DNA of 11,938 nucleotides, from NCBI GenBank assembly GCA_937926065.1, contig CALANM010000044.1:1-11938 (forward strand), given 5' to 3'. This stretch comes from an uncultured Microbacterium sp. (lineage in GTDB: Bacteria; Actinomycetota; Actinomycetes; Actinomycetales; Microbacteriaceae). Below, piece after piece: positions 7,047-11,938 of the stretch. How positions within the stretch are numbered: the stretch's first letter is position 1; each line of letters opens with the position of its first letter. Below the pieces are notes generated by a model that saw nothing but the letters and a program-made list of their open reading frames with translations, was not told the DNA's origin and ran no database searches. The position numbers and the translations under genes were made by a program.

Positions 7047-7853
7047 TTGCCGGATTCGCAGGTCGCCGTCGTCATCGAGGACGATCCGGACATCCGCTCA
7101 CTCGTCACCGAAGTGCTGGATCAGGCAGGATTCACCGTCTACTCCGCCGGCACCGGCACCGAAGGGCTCGAGCTCGTCCGCACGCACCAGCCGATCGTGA
7201 CGACGCTCGATGTGAGCCTTCCGGGCATGGACGGCTTCGAGACGGCTCGCCGCATCCGCGCGCTGAGTGCGACCTACATCGTCATGCTCACCGCCCGCGC
7301 GGAGGAGATCGACACCCTCCAGGGCCTGCAGGCCGGCGCGGACGACTACGTCACGAAGCCCTTTCGCCCCCGCGAGCTGCGCGCCCGCATCGAGGCGATG
7401 CTCCGGCGTCCGCGCACGATGGGCACGCCGGATGCCGCGGGGACCGCAACCGTGCGCACATCCGCCGCCGAGCAGCCCTCGCCCACGGTCACGGCAACCA
7501 TCGCCGTACCCTCGACGGCGCCCGACGAGGCGGGCTGGCTCGAGCACAAGGGGCTGCGCCTGCACCCCGACATGAGAGTGGCGCTCGCCGACGACAAGCC
7601 GCTCGACCTCACCCGCAGCGAGTTCGACATCCTCCAGGACCTGCTCAGCGCGGGCCGGCGCGTGGTCGGCAAGAACGAGCTGGCGCTCATGCTGCGCGGT
7701 GAGAGCCACCTGGGGCTGAGCTTCGTCAGCGAGCACGACACACGCGCGATCGAGGTCCACGTCGCGAATCTCCGCCGCAAGCTGGGCGAGTCGGCCTCGG
7801 CACCGAGGTGGATCGAGACGATCCGCGGGGTCGGCTACCGCCTCACGCTGTGA
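7047..7853 (+). CDS. OmpR/PhoB-family response regulator
   Basis: 268 residues from a TTG at 7047, chosen because GGAAGGA lies 6 nt upstream; a TTG at 7041 would be too close. The receiver domain (about 5-120) has the acidic pair Glu11/Asp12, phosphorylation site Asp55 (TTLDVSLPGMDGF), Thr82 (VMLTARAEE) and Lys104 (YVTKPF), all intact. The winged-helix DNA-binding domain (about 166-268) contains LDLTRSEFDILQDLL, EVHVANLRRKLG and the terminal GVGYRLTL. The linker between the domains (about 122-165) is long and rich in Pro, Ala, Thr and Ser. The gene follows the export cassette and faces the histidine kinase operon, so these are likely partners. The 11-nt repeats at 4868-4950 are plausible binding sites. 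Confidence 0.95.
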   Translation: MPDSQVAVVIEDDPDIRSLVTEVLDQAGFTVYSAGTGTEGLELVRTHQPIVTTLDVSLPGMDGFETARRIRALSATYIVMLTARAEEIDTLQGLQAGADDYVTKPFRPRELRARIEAMLRRPRTMGTPDAAGTATVRTSAAEQPSPTVTATIAVPSTAPDEAGWLEHKGLRLHPDMRVALADDKPLDLTRSEFDILQDLLSAGRRVVGKNELALMLRGESHLGLSFVSEHDTRAIEVHVANLRRKLGESASAPRWIETIRGVGYRLTL

Positions 7854-7854
7854 G
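7842..7854. repeat. Palindrome spanning two convergent stop codons
   Basis: CTCAC-GCT-GTGAG contains the TGA of the response regulator and, on the other strand, the TGA of the GGDEF-like gene. The two genes overlap by 11 nt here. It may be a weak bidirectional terminator or only a result of the symmetrical stop codons. Confidence 0.35.
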
Positions 7855-9036
7855 ATCGGAGGCGTCGCGCCCCCCGTCGCCCTCGGCGAGGATGACAGAC
7901 GCCTCGACGCTCGTCGACGACCGGCGTGCCGCGTCCTCAGCGGCGATCACCATCGTCCTCGCGTCGCTGCCCGCATCGCGGCTCAGCGCCACCCCGACGC
8001 CCACGACGGGGATCACCGCGCTCCCGCGCGTCGCGAAGTCGTCAAGCAGGCGCCGTTGCACGCGGCTCGCGGTCAGACGTGCGTCGGCCTCCGACGCCGG
8101 CCCGAAGGCGAACACGACGCCGCCGCTCGACCCCTCCGCCACGACCGAGACCGTCGGCGCATAGCGCCGCGCCCCCTCGCGGTGCTGCGCAGCGATCGAC
8201 GCCTCCTCGTCGGCGCCGAAGGCCATGCCGATCTGCGGCAGATCGTCGACGCGCAGCGCTACGACCGCGATCGGCTCCCGCGTGTGCCGCGCGCGTTCGA
8301 GCATGCCCTCGAGGGCCGTCTCGAACGACCGAGCGCTCAGCAGGCCGTCGGGCGCGACCTCGCGCGTCGTCGGGAGCGCACCGCGGCGCATCACGACATG
8401 ACCGCCGCGCAGCATCGTGGCCGTCGTGAGAGCGACGATCGTGAGCACGACCGATACGAGGCCGGTGTTCGCCGAGTTGAACCATGTCTGGAAGACCGAC
8501 CCCTCTGGACCCCCGGCATAGAGCGTGACGGCACGGGCGGTGTAGTACGCGGCGACGAACAGCAGCACGAGCGTGAGTCCGAGCGAGCTCCATGTCAGAC
8601 CCATCGTGCCGCGCCGTGACTCCACGGCGCCCAGCAAGGCGAAGACACCGATGGCGATGAAGAGCAGCTCCGCGCCCGCCCAGTCGCCGCCGTCCACCCC
8701 CTCTGCCAGCGCCGCCATCAGGAGCAGGACAGCGACGCCGGCGACTATGAGGGCCGGACCGCGCAGCGACCGCTCGTTGAAGCTGCGGCATCCGAGCCAG
8801 AAGAACCCCACGGTGCTCGCGAGTGCCGCATTGCCGATCGCGATGGCGATCCAGGGATCGTCGGTGCCCTGCCACACCAGGTAGCAGGCGACCGTCAACA
8901 CGCCACTCAGGAATCCGAGCGCCCATACGCGGCCCGGGCCCACCTCGCGGCGCAGGATCGTCTCAAGCAGGAACATCACCGCGGCGGCGACCGTGACGAC
9001 GGCGACCACCACGTTGATCGTGAACATGTCCAGCAC
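7843..9036 (-). CDS. Multi-TM membrane protein with degenerate GGDEF-like domain
   Basis: 397 residues from a GTG at 9034-9036, one base after the kinase stop, with GGAAGGA 7 nt upstream; ATG at 9027 is an alternative. About seven hydrophobic segments fill residues 1-210. The cytoplasmic part (about 225-385) runs like a GGDEF domain: LLSARSFETALEGMLERARHTREPIAVVALRVDDLPQIG parallels the N-terminal half of a diguanylate cyclase. Where GG(D/E)EF should be, the sequence reads AEGSSGGVVFAFG, so the catalytic motif is missing. It is therefore unlikely to make cyclic-di-GMP and may be a sensor, scaffold or nucleotide-binding relic. Coupling to the kinase gene suggests it works in the same signalling unit. 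The GGDEF assignment rests on pattern and layout and would need a profile search. Confidence 0.78.
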   Translation of the reverse strand: MLDMFTINVVVAVVTVAAAVMFLLETILRREVGPGRVWALGFLSGVLTVACYLVWQGTDDPWIAIAIGNAALASTVGFFWLGCRSFNERSLRGPALIVAGVAVLLLMAALAEGVDGGDWAGAELLFIAIGVFALLGAVESRRGTMGLTWSSLGLTLVLLFVAAYYTARAVTLYAGGPEGSVFQTWFNSANTGLVSVVLTIVALTTATMLRGGHVVMRRGALPTTREVAPDGLLSARSFETALEGMLERARHTREPIAVVALRVDDLPQIGMAFGADEEASIAAQHREGARRYAPTVSVVAEGSSGGVVFAFGPASEADARLTASRVQRRLLDDFATRGSAVIPVVGVGVALSRDAGSDARTMVIAAEDAARRSSTSVEASVILAEGDGGRDASDLTA

Positions 9037-9037
9037 G

Positions 9038-10672
9038 TCAGCGTCCTTCCTCTCTGGTTTGTGCGGGCAGGCGCACGGTGAACGTCGAACCCTCGCCCGT
9101 GGCGGTGCGAACCGTGATCTCACCTGCGTGGGCGCGCACGATCTCCCGGCTGATGGCGAGGCCCAGTCCGCTGCCGTGGGTCGTCGACTTGCGCACCCGG
9201 TCAGAGCGGAAGAACCGCTCGAACAGGCGCGGAAGCTCGGTCTCAGGGATGCCGTGCCCGGTGTCGGTCACACGGAGCCACACGTGGCTGCCGTCATCGT
9301 CGAGCGCGACGTCGACTCTGCCCCCGACGCGGTTGTACTTGATGGCGTTCGACAGCAGGTTGTCGATCACCTGCCGCATCCGATGCGGGTCCGCCATCGT
9401 GCGCACCGGGGTGACCGCGCTGGTGTCGATCGTGATGCGCCGCTCCTCCGCCCACGGCGTCGCCGCCTCGACGGCGCCCGCTACAGCGGCCGACAGGTCG
9501 GTCGGCTCAGTGTGCACAGTCAGTTCGACGCCCATGCGCGAGGCCGCCGACGCCGCGAGCAGGTCGGCGACCAGGTCGAGGAGTCGTCCGGCATTGCGCT
9601 CGACGACCTCCAGGCTGCGGCGGGTGACAGGCGACAGTCCCGGGTCGTCGAGCGCCAGCTCGACATACCCGGTGATCGAAGTGAGCGGTGTGCGCAGCTC
9701 GTGCGACACCGAGGCGATGAGATCCTCCCGCGACCGCAGCGCGAGCTCCTCTGCGGTCACGTCAAGGGTCACGAGGATCATGCCGGCATCCGACAGATCC
9801 TTGTCGCGCAGGCGCCGGGCGGTGGATCGCAACGCCCGGCGCTGCTCGTCTCCCGGCTCGCCGTACCAGACGAGGGCGTTCTCGAACTCCTCGCCGCGGC
9901 GTGCACGGGCGAGCGGAAGGTCGTCGTCGTCGAGGCGCGTGAAGCCGTCGGCGCCGTACGCTCGGGTGCCGACGAGGCTCGCGCGCTGCAGCCGGCCATG
10001 CGCGTCGTTCGTCATCACCAGCTCGCCGTCGGGCGTGAGGCGGATGACTCCGAAGTCGACGGCCTGGAGCACCTCCGTCACGAGGTCCTCCTGGCGCCTC
10101 GCGCGGTCGACGGAGCGCTGCAGGAGCGCGGACTGCTTGTCCAGCAGGACCCGCTGGGCATCCGCACGACGCGCGCCCGAGGACGCGATGATCGCGACCG
10201 CAGCGATGACGACCGGCAGCAGCACGGTCGCGGGCGTCATCAGCGCAGCGTCGTCGACCGCCGTGAGCGCCCAGTAGATGAGCGACACCAGGAGGACGGC
10301 GAAGATCGCGCCACGACCGGCGAACGCCGAGGCGATCCACACCACCGGGAAGATCCAGAGAAGCCCGAGCGACGCGGACGGTGCCGAGGCGCGCATGAAA
10401 GCGATCGCGACGATGTCGGCGACCGGGAGCGCGAGCATCGTCCACGCAGGCAGCCGCGTCCACGGCAGCGCGAACGACAGCCCGGTGGCGGCGAACGTCA
10501 GAGTGACGCCGATGATCAGAATCGTCGGGAAGAGGACGGTTCCCAGCAGCACGGCGAGAACCGTCGACAGCAGCACGATGCCGGCGAGCACCACCTGGTT
10601 GAGGATGATCGAGCGGTCGCCGTCGAGCCCGAGCGTCTTCGCGCGTGGCGTGCCCCATGCTCTGATGGTCAC
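9038..10672 (-). CDS. Membrane sensor histidine kinase with PAS-like region
   Basis: 544 residues from a GTG at 10670-10672; GGAGGAAGG lies 12 nt upstream, a little far, so a non-standard start closer to it is possible. Five or six hydrophobic segments (about 22-165) form an integral-membrane input domain, followed by a helix (168-198) and a PAS-like region (about 200-308, FGVIRLTPDGELVMTN onward). The transmitter is complete: H-box SVSHELRTPLTSITGY with His324, N-box NLLSNAIKYN (438-447), G1 DTGHGI (470-475), F-box FERFFRS and G2 GSGLGL (500-505). It should autophosphorylate on His324 and pass phosphate to a response regulator, probably the one at 7047-7853. It heads a two-gene unit with the GGDEF-like gene. 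Its promoter is not evident in the 50 nt between the rpsA terminator and the start. Confidence 0.94.
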   Translation of the reverse strand: MTIRAWGTPRAKTLGLDGDRSIILNQVVLAGIVLLSTVLAVLLGTVLFPTILIIGVTLTFAATGLSFALPWTRLPAWTMLALPVADIVAIAFMRASAPSASLGLLWIFPVVWIASAFAGRGAIFAVLLVSLIYWALTAVDDAALMTPATVLLPVVIAAVAIIASSGARRADAQRVLLDKQSALLQRSVDRARRQEDLVTEVLQAVDFGVIRLTPDGELVMTNDAHGRLQRASLVGTRAYGADGFTRLDDDDLPLARARRGEEFENALVWYGEPGDEQRRALRSTARRLRDKDLSDAGMILVTLDVTAEELALRSREDLIASVSHELRTPLTSITGYVELALDDPGLSPVTRRSLEVVERNAGRLLDLVADLLAASAASRMGVELTVHTEPTDLSAAVAGAVEAATPWAEERRITIDTSAVTPVRTMADPHRMRQVIDNLLSNAIKYNRVGGRVDVALDDDGSHVWLRVTDTGHGIPETELPRLFERFFRSDRVRKSTTHGSGLGLAISREIVRAHAGEITVRTATGEGSTFTVRLPAQTREEGR

Positions 10673-10710
10673 AGTCAGACGGCACCTTCCTCCGCGCGCC
10701 GGCCCCTGCA

Positions 10711-10722
10711 CGCGGGCCCGCG
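10711..10722. repeat. 12-bp perfect palindrome upstream of the kinase gene
   Basis: CGCGGGCCCGCG is a perfect palindrome between the rpsA terminator hairpin and the kinase start. It may be part of the termination region or an operator; GC-rich DNA makes chance likely. Confidence 0.25.
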
Positions 10723-10725
10723 GAA

Positions 10726-10753
10726 GGGGCCGCGGCCCGACGGCCGCGACCCC
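10726..10753 (-). terminator. rpsA terminator hairpin
   Basis: On the minus strand GGGGTCGCGGCC and GGCCGCGGCCCC form a 12-bp stem with one G-U pair around a GTCG loop, 16 nt after the rpsA stop. Only two T residues follow, as is common in high-GC actinobacteria. It separates rpsA from the kinase gene downstream. Confidence 0.75.
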
Positions 10754-10769
10754 CTCTCAGCGATTCGGC

Positions 10770-11938
10770 TCAGCGACCGGACAGCTTCTCGCGGAGAGCC
10801 GCGAGAGCCTCGTCGTCGGCCAGCGTGCCACCGATGCTCGTCGAGTCAGACGAGAAGGACGAGCCGCCGAGGTCGGCGGGCGCAGCGGCCTCGGCCTCGA
10901 GGGCCTTGGCGACGGCGGCCTTGTGCGCCTCCCAGCGAGCCTGGGCGGCAGCGTACTCCTGCTCCCACTTCTCGCGCTGAGCGTCGAAGCCCTCGAGCCA
11001 GGCATTGGTCTCGGGGTCGAAGCCCTCGGGGTACTTGTACTCGCCGTTCTCGTCGTACTCGGTGACCATGCCGTACAGCGCCGGGTCGAACTCGGTGCCG
11101 TTGGGGTCGACCGCCTCGTTGGCCTGCTTGAGCGACAGCGAGATGCGACGACGCTCCAGGTCGATGTCGATGATCTTGACGAAGACCTCTTCGCCGACCG
11201 AGACGACCTGCTCGGCCAGCTCGACGTGCTTGCCGGAGAGCTCCGAGATGTGCACGAGGCCCTCGATGCCGTCGGCCACACGGACGAACGCACCGAACGG
11301 AACGAGCTTGGTGACCTTGCCCGGCGCGACCTGGCCGATCGCGTGCGTACGGGCGAAGACCTGCCACGGGTCCTCCTGCGTCGCCTTCAGCGACAGCGAG
11401 ACGCGCTCGCGGTCGAGGTCGACCTCGAGGATCTCGACGGTGACCTCCTGGCCCACCTCGACGACCTCGGAAGCGTGCTCGATGTGCTTCCACGAGAGCT
11501 CGGAGACGTGCACGAGGCCGTCGACGCCGCCCAGGTCGACGAACGCGCCGAAGTTGACGATCGACGAGACGACGCCCTTGCGGACCTGGCCCTTGTGCAG
11601 GTTGTTGAGGAACGTCGTGCGCGACTCGGACTGCGTCTGCTCGAGCAGGGCGCGGCGCGACAGCACGACGTTGTTGCGGTTCTTGTCGAGCTCGAGGATC
11701 TTCGCCTCGATCTCCTGGCCGAGGTACGGCGTCAGGTCGCGGACGCGACGCAGCTCGATGAGCGACGCCGGCAGGAAGCCGCGGAGGCCGATGTCGACGA
11801 TGAGACCACCCTTGACGACCTCGATCACGGAGCCGGTGACCACACCGTCGTTCTCCTTGATCTTCTCGACGTCGCCCCAGGCGCGCTCGTACTGCGCGCG
11901 CTTCTTGGAGAGGATGAGGCGGCCTTCCTTGTCCTCCT
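10770..11938 (-). CDS. rpsA: 30S ribosomal protein S1, 5' end missing
   Basis: 388 codons and the stop are present; the start lies beyond 11938. S1 is the mRNA-binding ribosomal protein made of repeated OB-fold S1 domains. Visible are the tail of the first domain (EDKEGRLILSKKRAQYERAW), the second (about 11843-11646, KGGLIVDIGLRGFLPASLIE), the third (about 11594-11385, SIVNFGAFVDLGGVDGLVHVSELS) and the fourth (about 11336-11127, GAFVRVADGIEGLVHISELS). A low-complexity Ala/Glu/Ser C-terminal extension ends DDEALAALREKLSGR, as in actinobacterial S1, which has four domains rather than the six of E. coli. The in-frame GTG at 11843 is inside the second domain and is not the start. A strong hairpin follows the stop. 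Confidence 0.98.
   Translation of the reverse strand, partial: EDKEGRLILSKKRAQYERAWGDVEKIKENDGVVTGSVIEVVKGGLIVDIGLRGFLPASLIELRRVRDLTPYLGQEIEAKILELDKNRNNVVLSRRALLEQTQSESRTTFLNNLHKGQVRKGVVSSIVNFGAFVDLGGVDGLVHVSELSWKHIEHASEVVEVGQEVTVEILEVDLDRERVSLSLKATQEDPWQVFARTHAIGQVAPGKVTKLVPFGAFVRVADGIEGLVHISELSGKHVELAEQVVSVGEEVFVKIIDIDLERRRISLSLKQANEAVDPNGTEFDPALYGMVTEYDENGEYKYPEGFDPETNAWLEGFDAQREKWEQEYAAAQARWEAHKAAVAKALEAEAAAPADLGGSSFSSDSTSIGGTLADDEALAALREKLSGR

Noticed and set aside
4864..10769. Mobile element or prophage carrying the accessory block
   Set aside because: No transposase, integrase, tRNA attachment site, terminal inverted repeats or target duplication is visible, and base composition looks like the flanks.
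8993..11065. 690-codon open frame on the plus strand
   Set aside because: It is antisense to the histidine kinase and the rpsA 3' end, with low-complexity Arg/Asp/His content and no family match.

Overview
The window comes from a high-GC Gram-positive chromosome, most likely Microbacterium or another member of the Microbacteriaceae. I infer this from GC-rich codon use, the four-repeat actinobacterial type of ribosomal protein S1, start codons sitting 6-7 nt behind TANNNT -10 boxes, and the minus-strand order rpsA - coaE - uvrB - uvrA. That order is also found in other actinobacteria, such as the Mycobacterium tuberculosis rpsA-coaE-Rv1632c-uvrB block.

Layout. 1-189 is the 5' end of uvrA (minus). 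190-808 holds the uvrA promoter, an OhrR-like MarR regulator (minus, 329-775) and a divergent promoter/operator. A 77-residue CxxC protein (plus, 809-1042) follows. 1055-3557 is uvrB with a VOC-fold gene 10 nt downstream (minus). 3631-4242 is a DUF4126 membrane protein (plus), divergent from uvrB and convergent with coaE (minus, 4258-4863). 10770-11938 is the 3' part of rpsA (minus).

Between coaE and rpsA, normally close neighbours, lie about 5.9 kb of accessory genes. On the plus strand is a SipW-type export cassette: a TasA/camelysin-like exported protein (5182-5748), an ER-type signal peptidase with a Ser/His dyad (5807-6370) and a second exported protein whose start codon overlaps the peptidase stop (6367-6936). 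An OmpR-family response regulator follows (7047-7853). Facing it on the minus strand are a membrane histidine kinase with a PAS-like region (9038-10672) and, one base downstream, a multi-TM protein with a GGDEF-like fold that lacks the catalytic motif (7843-9036). A working model is that the kinase/regulator pair and the degenerate GGDEF protein control secretion of a surface or matrix protein processed by the dedicated peptidase.

The most unusual part is the 318-nt gap between coaE and the first exported gene. It contains five exact TGAGG pentamers, all in one 11-nt phase (4869, 4880, 4924, 4935, 4946), ending 9 nt before a TAATGT -10. This is the geometry of a PhoB/OmpR-type tandem site. 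The promoter is followed by a leader of about 210 nt that can fold into a hairpin and then a nested multibranch structure closed by a 15-bp stem. The leader looks like an uncharacterised cis-regulatory RNA, though this is a by-eye prediction in GC-rich DNA.
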